From positions 19,156 to 83,155 of the forward strand of contig CANIHD010000014.1 in the NCBI GenBank assembly GCA_947467345.1: DNA of 64,000 nt, in the 5' to 3' direction. Source of the stretch: Alphaproteobacteria bacterium (GTDB lineage: Bacteria; Pseudomonadota; Alphaproteobacteria; Micropepsales; Micropepsaceae). Every line of letters begins with the position of its first letter. Position 1 is the stretch's first letter. The notes beneath the pieces are model-generated. The model was not told the DNA's origin, searched no databases, and saw only the letters and a list, made by a program, of their open reading frames with translations. This document shows positions 53,331-62,011 of this stretch, in pieces. The position numbers were made by a program, and so were the translations under genes.

Positions 53331-53684
53331 ATGTTCGGCACCTCTTCCCGGCCCGTATTCCGCTGGCTGATGGCAGCATTGCTGCTTCTGCAATGGAACG
53401 CGGCTGGCGCAGGCTTCCGCACCATCGACGAATCCCGTAGCGCCGCCGCCAAAGCCGGCGCCAGCGATAGCACGCTGCGGCTGCCGCGCGCTTCGTTGCC
53501 GAATGAGAACCTGAAGTCTGCGCTGCGCGAATTCAGCTCGGGCAATCTCGACGGAGTGCTGGCAGCGGGACCCGCCATTCTTCCTGTAGCGCAAGATTTT
53601 GCGCGCGCAACGCTCTTCGTAAATGAAGCGCCGATCACATCTCGGCACAGCTTCGACTCCCGCGCACCGCCTCCGCGCGTGTGA
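53331..53684 (+). CDS. Small putative secreted protein
   Basis: 117 residues with a likely signal peptide (RWLMAALLLLQWNAAGAG). The rest is low in hydrophobicity (ESRSAAAKAGASDSTLRLPRASLPNENLKSALREF) and has a Pro/Arg-rich end. I do not recognise a family. It has a weak ribosome site and lies 104 bp before secDF, where yajC would often be found; it does not look like YajC. Confidence 0.5.
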   Translation: MFGTSSRPVFRWLMAALLLLQWNAAGAGFRTIDESRSAAAKAGASDSTLRLPRASLPNENLKSALREFSSGNLDGVLAAGPAILPVAQDFARATLFVNEAPITSRHSFDSRAPPPRV

Positions 53685-53788
53685 GCCTGCCGCGCGAAGC
53701 GGCACACAATTTTCCACACATCAGTCCTAGCGACTCGTGATGGCCGGCATGCCGGCGAGCGAGCACGCATCACCCGGAGTCGACGCGT

Positions 53789-56344
53789 ATGCGCACGCCA
53801 GCTTGGAAACTCTATCTCTATCTCGCCATCATCCTGATCGGAATTCTGACGGCGCTTCCCAATCTCTTTACGAAGGAACAGCTGGCACAATTGCCAGGTT
53901 GGGTTCCCAAGCAACAGGTGAGCCTTGGTCTCGATTTGCGCGGCGGCTCGCATCTCGTTCTTGAGGTGGACTCGGCCGCTTTGGTGCGTGAACGCGCGCA
54001 AGCGCTTGTCGGCGATTCCCGGCGCGTACTGAGAGCGGCGGACATAGATACGACCAGCATCCGGCGTGACGGCAATGTCGTCGATATCGTGCTGCAAGAC
54101 CCCACCAAACGCGATGCTGCCATCACCACCTTGCGCCAGCTCGGCGCGCCTATCGGCACATTGGGTGCTTTGGGCGGCGTCACGGACCTTGGCATCGCCA
54201 ACGGTCCTGAGGGACAGATACGCCTCTCTTTGACCGAACAGGGCATCAAGGACCGCGTTACGGCCGCCATCGAACAAAGCCTTGAAATCGTGCGCCGCCG
54301 CATCGACAATGTTGGCGTTGCCGAACCGACCATTCAGCAAGTGGGCACTGACCGCATCCTGGTGCAGCTGCCCGGCGTGCAGGACCCAGAGCGCGTGAAG
54401 CTGCTTTTGGGCAGTACCGCGAAGTTGACCTTTCATATGTTGAGCCCGGACCCGACCGCGCAAGTTGCGCCGCCCGGTTACACGATTATGCCCGGCCAAG
54501 ACGGTATCGCGCGTTACATCATCAATGATCAGGTTGCGGTGGCTGGCGATCGCTTGACCGATGCGCGCCTCGGCTTCGACGGACAGACCAAAGAGCCGGT
54601 GGTGACCTTCCGCTTTGACGGCCTGGGCGCCAAGCAATTCGGCGACATCACGCGCGCCAATGTCGGCAAGCCCTTCGCTATCGTGCTCGACGGCAAGGTT
54701 TTGACCGCACCCGTCATTCAAGGACCCATTTTGGGCGGCTCGGGGCAGATCACCGGCAATTTCACAGTGGAAAGCGCCACCGATCTTTCGGCGCTGCTGC
54801 GCGCAGGCGCATTGCCCGCGCCGTTGACGGTTATCGAAGAACGCACCGTGGGCGCCGATCTAGGCGCTGATGCCATCGCGAGCGGCATTCAAACCGGCGT
54901 GGTGGGCTTCGGCCTCGTCGTCGCCTTCATGTTCTTCCTCTACGGACCGTGGGGCATGCTGGCCAACTTCGCGCTCGCCTTGAACGTGGTGCTCACCTTC
55001 GCGGCGCTTACGCTGCTGGGCGCGACACTCACACTTCCCGGCATCGCCGGTATCGTGCTCGGCATCGGCCTCGCGGTGGATGCCAACGTGCTCATCAACG
55101 AGCGTATCCGAGAGGAAACGCGCAAAGGTTCGCGCGCCATCGTGGCGTTGGATGCGGGCTTCAAGCGCGCTTACTCCACCATCGTTGACTCCAACCTCAC
55201 GGCGTTGATCGCCACACTGCTTCTCTTTCAGTTCGGCTCGGGCCCGGTGCGCGGCTTCGCGGTCACCATGGGCCTCGGCATCGCCATCTCCATGTTCACT
55301 GCGGTGTCCATCGTGCGCGTGGTGATGTTCGCCATCGTCAAGGCGCGCAAATTGAAAGTGCTGCGGATCGAACCGATGTTTGGCGCCAAGCTGGTGCCGG
55401 ATAACACCGTCATTCGCTTCATGAGCTGGCGCCGTTTCGGCATCGCGGTGTCCGCCGTGCTGTCGATTGCCTCGATAATTTTGTTCTTCACACCGGGCCT
55501 CAATTACGGCGTCGATTTCAAAGGCGGCATCCAGATGGAAGTCACCACGCAAGGACCTGCCAATCTCGGCGCTTTGCGCGAGGGCTTGGAGAAACTTGGC
55601 ATTGGCGAAATCGCGTTGCAGGAATTCGGCGGACCTTCGCAAGTCTTGATCCGCGCCGAGCGGCAGCAAGGCGGCGAAGAGATGCAAACACAAGCAGTGC
55701 AAAAGATCCGCGCCGGATTGGAGCAAATCGCGCCCAATTCCAAGGTCGAACGCACCGAAGTCGTGGGACCGAAAGTCAGCGGTGAACTTGCCACCGCGGG
55801 CTTCCTCTCGGTCTTCCTCGCCAGCCTCGCGATGCTCTTCTACATCTGGGCCCGGTTCGAATGGCCCTTCGCGGTGGGCGCCATTGCCACGCTGATCTTG
55901 GACGTCACCAAGACCGTGGGCTTCTTTGCCCTCACCGGCCTTGAGTTCAACCTCACGGCTATCGCCGCACTGCTAACGCTCATCGGCTATTCGGTGAACG
56001 ACAAAGTCGTCGTCTATGACCGCATGCGTGAAAACATGCGCCTCTACAAAAAGATGCCTATGGAAGAGATGATCGACCGCAGCATCAACGAGACGCTGGC
56101 CCGAAGCCTGTACACCTCGGTTACGGCCTTCCTCGCGCTTCTGCCGATGGCGCTGTTCGGCGGCAGTGCGGTGTCCAGCTTCGCCATTCCCATGGTGTTC
56201 GGCATCGTGATTGCTGCGACCTCATCGGTGTTCATCGCGGCGCCGATTCTGCTCTATCTCGGCGACTGGAGAACCAAGCGCCGGGTCCGCAAAGCCAGCG
56301 AAGCCGCCTCCGTTACGGACGCGACCGAATTGCCGGCGGCCTAA
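53789..56344 (+). CDS. secDF: SecDF fusion, protein export accessory membrane protein
   Basis: 851 residues joining SecD and SecF. SecD starts LYLYLAIILIGILTALPN, has the periplasmic motif QVSLGLDLRGGSHLVLEVD, the P1-head, then IAGIVLGIGLAVDANVLINERIREE. The SecF part begins near residue 545 (MSWRRFGIAVSAVLSIASIILF) with LNYGVDFKGGIQMEV and LTLIGYSVNDKVVVYDRMREN. The two halves each supply six membrane segments and use the proton gradient to pull exported proteins out of SecYEG. Fusion in one chain is known from part of the alphaproteobacteria. GGAG lies upstream of the ATG. Confidence 0.96.
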   Translation: MRTPAWKLYLYLAIILIGILTALPNLFTKEQLAQLPGWVPKQQVSLGLDLRGGSHLVLEVDSAALVRERAQALVGDSRRVLRAADIDTTSIRRDGNVVDIVLQDPTKRDAAITTLRQLGAPIGTLGALGGVTDLGIANGPEGQIRLSLTEQGIKDRVTAAIEQSLEIVRRRIDNVGVAEPTIQQVGTDRILVQLPGVQDPERVKLLLGSTAKLTFHMLSPDPTAQVAPPGYTIMPGQDGIARYIINDQVAVAGDRLTDARLGFDGQTKEPVVTFRFDGLGAKQFGDITRANVGKPFAIVLDGKVLTAPVIQGPILGGSGQITGNFTVESATDLSALLRAGALPAPLTVIEERTVGADLGADAIASGIQTGVVGFGLVVAFMFFLYGPWGMLANFALALNVVLTFAALTLLGATLTLPGIAGIVLGIGLAVDANVLINERIREETRKGSRAIVALDAGFKRAYSTIVDSNLTALIATLLLFQFGSGPVRGFAVTMGLGIAISMFTAVSIVRVVMFAIVKARKLKVLRIEPMFGAKLVPDNTVIRFMSWRRFGIAVSAVLSIASIILFFTPGLNYGVDFKGGIQMEVTTQGPANLGALREGLEKLGIGEIALQEFGGPSQVLIRAERQQGGEEMQTQAVQKIRAGLEQIAPNSKVERTEVVGPKVSGELATAGFLSVFLASLAMLFYIWARFEWPFAVGAIATLILDVTKTVGFFALTGLEFNLTAIAALLTLIGYSVNDKVVVYDRMRENMRLYKKMPMEEMIDRSINETLARSLYTSVTAFLALLPMALFGGSAVSSFAIPMVFGIVIAATSSVFIAAPILLYLGDWRTKRRVRKASEAASVTDATELPAA

Positions 56345-56389
56345 ACGACCGCCGCCGGGCTGCCGGCGCCAGGAAAAGGCAGGAATTCC

Positions 56390-56429
56390 ATGGGGTGCTG
56401 GGGTGGCAAAACCCTCCCTGGCACCCCAT
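56390..56429. terminator. Hairpin after secDF
   Basis: Inverted repeat atggggtgc / gcaccccat with further pairing in the loop (ggggt / accct). It could end the secDF transcript or act in the leuC leader. There is no clear T tract. The remainder of 56345-56533 carries two cttgagtcc repeats (56461 and 56475) and a possible 13-codon leader ORF. Confidence 0.45.
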
Positions 56430-56495
56430 GTCCCGTCTGACGGCCTCCCCTCTCAAGGGGCTTGAGTCCAGGCACTTGAGTCCTTGGGTCTTCTC

Positions 56496-56537
56496 ATGTT
56501 GATTGCCCCCGCCTTAGCCAGGACCACAAACCCGTGA
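56496..56537 (+). other. Possible leader ORF coupled to leuC
   Basis: ATG at 56496 opens a 13-codon frame ([13 protein letters not shown]) whose TGA overlaps the leuC GTG start as GTGA. It contains rare-looking Leu codons TTG and TTA. Translational coupling or a minor leader role is possible; no attenuator structure around it could be shown, and its own ribosome site is weak. Confidence 0.3.
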
Positions 56538-57955
56538 GCACGAAACCGACGACCCTGTACGACAAGATCTGGAAGAGCCATCTGGTCCACGAGGCCCCCG
56601 GGGAGTCATCGGTCCTTTATATTGACCGCCACATCATTCACGAGGTCACCAGCGCCCAGGCCTTTGAAGGCTTGCGGCAGTCAGGCCGTAAGGCGCGTAG
56701 GCCGGAGCTGGCTCTGGCTGTGGCCGATCACAACGTGCCCACCACCAACCGCCACAACGGCATCTCCGAGCCGGAATCGCGCCTGTCGGTCGACACGCTC
56801 GAGAAAAACGTCCGCGAGCTCGGGATCGAGTATTTCGGGTTCAACGACAAACGCCATGGCATCGTTCACATCATCGGTCCCGAGCAGGGCTTCACCCTGC
56901 CCGGCACGACCATTGTGTGCGGCGACTCTCACACAGCTACGCATGGCGCCTTCGGCGCGCTGGCCTTCGGCATCGGCACCAGCGAGGTCGAGCACGTACT
57001 CGCCACCCAGACGCTGCTGACGTCGCGCAGTAAGAACATGCGCGTGACGGTAGAAGGCAAGCTGCACACCGGCGTACACGCGAAGGATATCATCCTGGCG
57101 ATCATCGCCAAGATCGGCACGGCTGGCGGCACCGGCTATGTCATCGAGTTTGCCGGCGATGCCATTCGCGCACTTTCCATGGAAGGCCGCATGACGGTCT
57201 GCAACATGACCATCGAAGGCGGCGCCCGCGCCGGCCTGATCGCGCCCGACGAAACGACCTTTGCCTATCTCAAAGGCCGTCCCAAATCGCCGAAGGGCGC
57301 CGATTGGGACAAGGCCGTCGCCTATTGGAAGACGCTGAAATCGGACTCCGACGCCAAATTCGACCTCGAGGTGACGATCAACGCGTCCGATATCGTCCCG
57401 ATGGTCACCTGGGGCACGAGCCCCGAGCAAGCACTGCCGATTAGCGGCAGCGTTCCAGACCCCAAGGCCGAACCCGATCCGGGCAAGCGCCAGGGCATGG
57501 AGCGTGCGCTGGAATATATGGACCTCGCGCCCGGCACGAAATTGAGCAGCGTGAAGATCGACCGCGCCTTCATCGGCTCCTGCACGAATGGCCGGATCGA
57601 GGATTTGCGAGAAGCGGCAGAGATCGTTTCCGCCGAGCTCGCGCGCGGGCGCAAAGTGGCCTCGCATGTCGGCGCAATGGTGGTGCCCGGCTCCGGCCTA
57701 GTGAAAGAACAGGCCGAGAAAGAGGGCTTGGACAAGATATTCCTCGAGGCCGGTTTTGAATGGCGCGAGTCCGGTTGCTCGATGTGCTTAGCCATGAATG
57801 CCGACCGCCTTGAACCCGGCGAACGCTGCGCCTCGACTTCCAACCGCAATTTCGAGGGACGTCAGGGCCGCGGCGGGCGCACGCATTTGATGAGCGCAGG
57901 CATGGCGGCGGCAGCGGCTATCGCCGGACATCTGGCCGACGTACGGGACGTTTGA
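56534..57955 (+). CDS. leuC: 3-isopropylmalate dehydratase large subunit
   Basis: 473 residues from a GTG start. [14 protein letters not shown] and [21 protein letters not shown] open the aconitase-fold protein. The 4Fe-4S ligands are the Cys in [13 protein letters not shown] and the two in [44 protein letters not shown] is the conserved active-site block. With the small subunit LeuD it isomerises 2- to 3-isopropylmalate in leucine synthesis. leuD does not follow; the next gene is DUF1993, so the partner must be elsewhere. Confidence 0.96.
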   Translation: MSTKPTTLYDKIWKSHLVHEAPGESSVLYIDRHIIHEVTSAQAFEGLRQSGRKARRPELALAVADHNVPTTNRHNGISEPESRLSVDTLEKNVRELGIEYFGFNDKRHGIVHIIGPEQGFTLPGTTIVCGDSHTATHGAFGALAFGIGTSEVEHVLATQTLLTSRSKNMRVTVEGKLHTGVHAKDIILAIIAKIGTAGGTGYVIEFAGDAIRALSMEGRMTVCNMTIEGGARAGLIAPDETTFAYLKGRPKSPKGADWDKAVAYWKTLKSDSDAKFDLEVTINASDIVPMVTWGTSPEQALPISGSVPDPKAEPDPGKRQGMERALEYMDLAPGTKLSSVKIDRAFIGSCTNGRIEDLREAAEIVSAELARGRKVASHVGAMVVPGSGLVKEQAEKEGLDKIFLEAGFEWRESGCSMCLAMNADRLEPGERCASTSNRNFEGRQGRGGRTHLMSAGMAAAAAIAGHLADVRDV

Positions 57956-58002
57956 TTTTAGCCGTCACGCCGCAACACGATTCTTCTGAAAGGTTTCTCG
58001 CC

Positions 58003-58515
58003 ATGACGCTCTCGATGTACCAGGCCTCGGTTCCGGCCTTTAAGCAGATGCTCGCCTGCCAAACCGCCATCATCGACAAGGCCGTGGCATATGCCGCTGC
58101 GAAGAAAATCGAACCGGCCGCGCTGCTGAATGTGCGGCTCTTCCCGGACATGTTTCCGTTCACCCGCCAAATCCAAATCATGTGCGATTTCGCCAAAGGC
58201 GCGACCGCGCGCCTCGCCGGCGCTGAAGTGCCGAGCTACGCCGACACAGAAACGACCTTCGATGAGCTGAAGCAGCGCATCGCCAAGACCGACGCCTTCA
58301 TTTCTTCGTTCAAGCCCGCGCAATTCGACGGCGCGGAAACCCGTGAGATCAAACTCAAGATCGGCGGCCAGGACATGCAGTTTTCAGGGAAGGATTATTT
58401 GGTCAGCTTCGTGCTGCCCAATCTCTATTTCCACGCCACAACCGCTTACGCGATCCTGCGCCATTCCGGTCTGGAACTCGGCAAGCGCGATTTCATGATG
58501 CCACCCACCGCCTAA
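58003..58515 (+). CDS. DUF1993 family protein
   Basis: About 170 residues from ATG 58003, which has AAAGG upstream; the ORF track extends back to a TTG inside the leuC end. It begins MTLSMYQASVPAFKQMLACQTAIIDKA and contains LFPDMFPFTRQIQIMCDFAKG, DELKQRIAKTDAFISSF and LPNLYFHATTAYAILRHSGLELGKRDFM. This is a helical, DinB-like domain of unknown function, sometimes listed as DUF1993. It is followed by a strong terminator and may be cotranscribed with leuC (47 bp gap). Confidence 0.88.
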   Translation: MTLSMYQASVPAFKQMLACQTAIIDKAVAYAAAKKIEPAALLNVRLFPDMFPFTRQIQIMCDFAKGATARLAGAEVPSYADTETTFDELKQRIAKTDAFISSFKPAQFDGAETREIKLKIGGQDMQFSGKDYLVSFVLPNLYFHATTAYAILRHSGLELGKRDFMMPPTA

Positions 58516-58533
58516 TCATAGATTTGAGAAACG

Positions 58534-58562
58534 AAAACGGGGCCTATCAGGCCCCGTTTTTT
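58534..58562. terminator. Rho-independent terminator
   Basis: A perfect 12-bp stem (aaaacggggcct / aggccccgtttt) with loop atc and a T tract. It lies between the convergent DUF1993 and PEP-CTERM genes and can serve both. Confidence 0.93.
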
Positions 58563-58581
58563 ATTGTGCGATGCGCTGCTC

Positions 58582-58749
58582 TTATGCAGCGGCTTGTGCG
58601 CCCTTGCGACGACGGCGTAGCGCCGCGAAGCCGACGAGACCTGCGCCGAACAGCGCCAGCGTCGCGGGCTCCGGCACCGCATTCAGTCTCACATTCACAA
58701 GCGCCGGATCGACCCCTGCAATCGTCAGATTGGATTGCAGTTTGCGCAT
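58582..58749 (-). CDS. Miniature PEP-CTERM sorting-signal protein
   Basis: 55 residues from ATG 58749, which has GGGAG seven bases upstream. Almost the whole chain is the C-terminal sorting signal: VPEPATLALFGAGLVGFAALRRRRK, with the PEP motif, a membrane segment and a basic tail, as recognised by exosortase. The usual N-terminal signal peptide and extracellular domain are missing; only MRKLQSNLTIAGVDPALVNVRLNA precedes the motif. It looks like an internal deletion product or a very short real protein. No exosortase gene is in the window. Two Pho-box-like repeats stand upstream. Confidence 0.65.
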   Translation of the reverse strand: MRKLQSNLTIAGVDPALVNVRLNAVPEPATLALFGAGLVGFAALRRRRKGAQAAA

Positions 58750-58804
58750 GTGAACTCCCATCGACTTTCGCGGCACGATTAACAGTTCGTTGCAAAATCG
58801 ATGG

Positions 58805-58860
58805 CGACAGTTTTATGAAATGTCGGACGCGCCTGCTCGAAATCACGACAGTTTTGTGAA
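58805..58860 (-). promoter_or_regulatory. Two Pho-box-like repeats upstream of the PEP-CTERM gene
   Basis: On the minus strand TTCACAAAACTGTCG (58860-58846) and TTCATAAAACTGTCG (58819-58805) differ at one base and are 41 bp apart. Each reads as a partial PhoB site, TCAT-AAAA-CTGTC against CTGTCAT-N4-CTGTCAT. They lie 56-111 bp before the ATG, a fitting place for an activator. Phosphate control is a hypothesis. Confidence 0.4.
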
Positions 58861-58881
58861 GGCATGCGCGCTGAGTATGGC

Positions 58882-59748
58882 TTACGGAAACGCCATGTCG
58901 CGCCATTGCCGGTATTCGGCATCCGACGCCGTGGGCAGCGGCAGCACGCCATCCGTCGTTTCCGCTACGCGGTTGTTCTCGGCGCAAATTTCTTCGGCCA
59001 ACACGGGAAGATTGGCATTGCGCGCAAACGTAATGGTGCCGGACCATGGCATCGTGAAAACATTCGGATCGTCGACTGTAATATGGGCGACAAGCGAGCG
59101 CCCGTCCGCAGAGATGCGATAACGCTCGACGACGTGTGTCGTTTCCGTTTGCGGCGCGCCGAAGCGGTCGATGGTGGAACGGTCATTAAGACCGATCGTG
59201 TCGATCACCAGAATATCGCCTTCATAGCGTCCGATGGATTCGCCGTACCAGCTTGGCTTGAGATTGGCCGTATGCGGACGATTCATCCACACGCGGCGCA
59301 CTTGATGGTCGCGCTGATAAAGAATGGTGATTTGATCCGGCGTTTGCAAAAACTGCACCGGCCCAAACACGGTGGTGATGTGCGGTACACCGGAAGGCGC
59401 GCATAATTCGGTGGCGGCATTGACGATTTCGCCGGAGCGCCAGAGGTCGCCATTGGCTTTCACAGCCGCCGCCGCGTTCGGCTTCAAAATGGGATTGGTA
59501 TGATCGCCGATAAAATGCTGTCCAGCAGGACGCGGCGGGCAATTGGGTGTGCAGGCAATGTTCAGAACATCGATCACCGGGCCTGCAGCGGCGCCGGGAA
59601 TGGGCTGATAGACGATCTGCGTTACGCCATGGGCCCAGAAACCTGAAAAATCGGGAACGCGCGCAGGGTCATCGGCAGCGCGTGCTAACCCAGCGACCGC
59701 TACACACATGACCACCAACGTGGCTCGCTTCCAGGCGATTTGGCGCAT
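58882..59748 (-). CDS. Secreted protein of unknown function, PDFSGFW family, paralog 2
   Basis: 288 residues with a signal peptide (RATLVVMCVAVAGLARAADD) and the same conserved blocks as the copy at 12479: VPDFSGFWAHGVTQI, NPILKP, CAPSGVPHI, QFLQTPDQITILYQRDHQVRRVWMN, KPSWYGESIGRYEGD, DTIGLNDRS, THVVERYR and MPWSG, EEICAEN. It differs in an inserted Cys/Pro-rich loop (NIACTPNCPPRP). Function is unknown. It is a stand-alone gene upstream of the mini PEP-CTERM gene on the same strand. The 188 bp upstream hold its promoter. Confidence 0.8.
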   Translation of the reverse strand: MRQIAWKRATLVVMCVAVAGLARAADDPARVPDFSGFWAHGVTQIVYQPIPGAAAGPVIDVLNIACTPNCPPRPAGQHFIGDHTNPILKPNAAAAVKANGDLWRSGEIVNAATELCAPSGVPHITTVFGPVQFLQTPDQITILYQRDHQVRRVWMNRPHTANLKPSWYGESIGRYEGDILVIDTIGLNDRSTIDRFGAPQTETTHVVERYRISADGRSLVAHITVDDPNVFTMPWSGTITFARNANLPVLAEEICAENNRVAETTDGVLPLPTASDAEYRQWRDMAFP

Positions 59749-59936
59749 GCCAACAGCCCCCCGGCTTTCCTCTTCAGTCTATGCCGAACCTGAACTGCCT
59801 GCCAGCGTGAGCTGAGTTCATTTGCGCTTTACACGCCTTGGTTGACAAACGCGGCGTTGGACGTGATGGAAGATAGGCCATCGCGTTCGCGCGCCCAGCG
59901 CAGACGGTCTCGGATGGCGGGTTTCGAGGTGCCTCC

Positions 59937-60296
59937 ATGTTCGATTGTTCGAAATGCCCCGGCTATTGCTGCTCCTATCCGCTCATCGAATTGAACAAGC
60001 GTGACGTCGCGCGCCTGGGTAAACATTTCGGTCTAAGCTTCGAGAAGGCGCAAAAGAAATTCACCGTCGAACGCTGGGGCGCGAAATATTCCATGCGCCG
60101 CAAGGCCGACAAGATCTTCGGCCGCATCTGCCAGTTCTTCGACACCAAAGAGCGGCGCTGCACGATTTATGAAGCACGCCCCTCCACCTGCCGGTCTTAT
60201 CCTGGCGGGCGCTGCGGCTATTATGATTTCCTATCGTCGGAACGCTCCATGCAGCGCGATCCCAAATTCATCGCTACGACCTGGAATAAGTCGTAA
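59937..60296 (+). CDS. YkgJ-type cysteine cluster protein
   Basis: 119 residues. Cysteines are arranged as CSKCPGYCC near the N-terminus, then FGRICQFF, CTIYEARPSTCRSYPGGRCGYYDF, the pattern of the YkgJ/UPF0153 zinc- or iron-binding family. Its biochemical role is unknown; relatives are thought to bind a metal cluster. It is a single gene whose end abuts repeat C. Confidence 0.85.
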   Translation: MFDCSKCPGYCCSYPLIELNKRDVARLGKHFGLSFEKAQKKFTVERWGAKYSMRRKADKIFGRICQFFDTKERRCTIYEARPSTCRSYPGGRCGYYDFLSSERSMQRDPKFIATTWNKS

Positions 60297-60308
60297 GGAT
60301 ACCCGTCT

Positions 60309-60408
60309 CTCATCCTTCGAGACGCGCACTGCGTGCGCTCCTCAGGATGAGGAGTGGTGCCTATCCTCATGGTGAGGAGGCCGCAAAGCGGCCGCCTCGA
60401 ACCATGGG
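60309..60408 (+). repeat. Dispersed palindromic repeat C, copy 2
   Basis: From ctcatccttcgagacgcg through ctcctcaggatgagga and ctcatggtgaggaggccgc to cctcgaaccatgg. It fills the gap between the convergent YkgJ and metallo-beta-lactamase-fold genes and matches the copy at 27588. Such units may double as transcription end points. Confidence 0.8.
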
Positions 60409-60415
60409 GTTGTCG

Positions 60416-61306
60416 TTAGGGCTGCGCAGCCGCCTTGTCTCGCGCCAGACGGGCGAGATAGGCCTTCTCGTATTCAGCGATCTTCTCTTGATAGCCGCCG
60501 CTGAAGCGCTTCGGGTCATAGGAATCGCCCGGCTTATGCCGTTCATGCAGATCGAATTGCCCGGCATGTGAACCCACCCAGACATCAGGGTGGAGGAGCT
60601 TCTGGGCCGCGAAGGTTTTGGCGTAGTCCTCGGCGATGTTGGGATAGCCGACCTGGTTCACGAGTCTTACCCCCTCGTTCACCGTGGCCATGTTCAGGAT
60701 GGCGATATTCACCGGCTGGCCATTCTCTTGAGCCGTGTAGGTGAAGCTGGTGGCGCCCTTGGTATGACCAGCATGCAAATGAGCCGTCAGTTCGACATTG
60801 CCGAGGCGGATTTTGTCGCCGTCCTTGAAGGGATGCTCGACTTTGACCGGCTCGAAAATCAGGCCACGCCCTTCGGGGCGGCGATAGTCGTAATTGCCGC
60901 CGGTCTCCAGAATCGAAAGGTCGTTCTCCTCTATATACATAGTCGCGCCCGTCATGCGCTTGATTTCGCCGAGACCGGATACGTGATCCTGGTGCCCGTG
61001 GGTGGCCGTGATGATCTTGATGTCGCTGAACTTGAAGCCGAGTTGTTCGACGCTCGCTTTGATCATGGGCACCGAACTGGCGACCCCGGAATTGATCAGA
61101 ATATGGCCCTCGGGCGTGGTGATCAGGAAACATCCCAGATCGTAGGTGCCGACATAATAAAGATTGGCCGCGATGTGAAACGCCGGATAGGGCTTTTCCC
61201 ATTCGGCGTTGGTCACCGGTATCGGCGTCAGCTTCAGGGCGGTGTCTGCTGCTATGGCGGCGGAGGCAATCGCCAACGCACCAACGAAAACAAATCCAAA
61301 TCGCAT
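60416..61306 (-). CDS. Metallo-beta-lactamase fold hydrolase, subclass B3-like
   Basis: About 296 residues from ATG 61306, which has AGGGAG upstream. A signal peptide (VFVGALAIASAAIAAD) marks it as periplasmic. Zinc ligands are in ATHGHQDHVSG, the His of LHAGHTKGATSF, and the His of VGSHAGQFDLHERHK. The order and spacing, together with WEKPYPAFHIAANLYYVGTYDLGCFLITTPEGHILI, fit subclass B3. Many such chromosomal genes in environmental bacteria hydrolyse beta-lactams weakly or have other substrates, so an antibiotic role is not shown. Confidence 0.9.
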   Translation of the reverse strand: MRFGFVFVGALAIASAAIAADTALKLTPIPVTNAEWEKPYPAFHIAANLYYVGTYDLGCFLITTPEGHILINSGVASSVPMIKASVEQLGFKFSDIKIITATHGHQDHVSGLGEIKRMTGATMYIEENDLSILETGGNYDYRRPEGRGLIFEPVKVEHPFKDGDKIRLGNVELTAHLHAGHTKGATSFTYTAQENGQPVNIAILNMATVNEGVRLVNQVGYPNIAEDYAKTFAAQKLLHPDVWVGSHAGQFDLHERHKPGDSYDPKRFSGGYQEKIAEYEKAYLARLARDKAAAQP

Positions 61307-61472
61307 TGAGCACTCCCTGAAAGCTCGAGGCCGTTTCGCCCGCCGCAAGCTAGAGCGTGGAGCCATCCGCGATCAAGCCACCCGCACTTCCGGGCCCCAC
61401 CGGAACCGCCTATCGTGGGTTGTAACGCGGACCGGGTTCAACGTGAGAGTTCGCGCTTAGGGAGGGCAGACC

Positions 61473-61997
61473 GTGGAACGACACATTGACGCTCTTATAA
61501 AAGATTTAGAGAGCGGGAAGATCAACCGCCGTGAATTTTGTGAGGCCGTAGCCATCGCCGCCGCAATGTTCGCCGCAAGCGGCCCCGCCAATGCAGCCGC
61601 GCCGCGCGGCTTCAAAGTGATTGGCATCAATCATCTCACCTATGATTGCGCCGACTATCGCAAGGCGCGTGATTTCTACACGTCCGTGTTCGGAATGCAG
61701 ACACTCAAAGACGACGGCCGCACGCATGCCAATCTCGGCTTTGGTCCGGCGCAAGGCCAAGGCGGCAGTTTCCTCACCGTGCGTAATGCGCCAGCCAATG
61801 CACCGAAGCCCGGAGCAACCATTGATCATGTTTGCTACACGATTCCCAATTGGGACGAAGGCAAAGTGGTCGCCGCGCTGAACGCGCGCAATCTTCCGCA
61901 AACAGGGCGCCCCGGCAGTTGGCACGTCTACGATCCGTTCGATTTCGACGTGCAGATTGGCAATAGCGTCGAAGAAAACGCGTTTCGTCGCGGCTGA
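61473..61997 (+). CDS. Tat-exported VOC (glyoxalase-like) domain protein, copy 1
   Basis: 174 residues. The N-terminus has a helix (HIDALIKDLESGKI) then a twin-arginine motif NRREFCEAVAIAAAMFAA, so Tat export of the folded protein is likely. One vicinal-oxygen-chelate unit follows: IGINHLTYDCADYRKARDFYTSVFGMQTL, TIDHVCYTIPNW and VYDPFDFDVQIGN. VOC proteins bind a metal and act as isomerases, dioxygenases or binding proteins. The substrate is unknown. The second copy starts 14 bp after its stop. Confidence 0.8.
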   Translation: MERHIDALIKDLESGKINRREFCEAVAIAAAMFAASGPANAAAPRGFKVIGINHLTYDCADYRKARDFYTSVFGMQTLKDDGRTHANLGFGPAQGQGGSFLTVRNAPANAPKPGATIDHVCYTIPNWDEGKVVAALNARNLPQTGRPGSWHVYDPFDFDVQIGNSVEENAFRRG

Positions 61998-62011
61998 AGG
62001 GAGAAACGATC

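Noticed and set aside
54860-55726. 288-residue minus-strand ORF in secDF
   Set aside because: Antisense to conserved SecD membrane segments.
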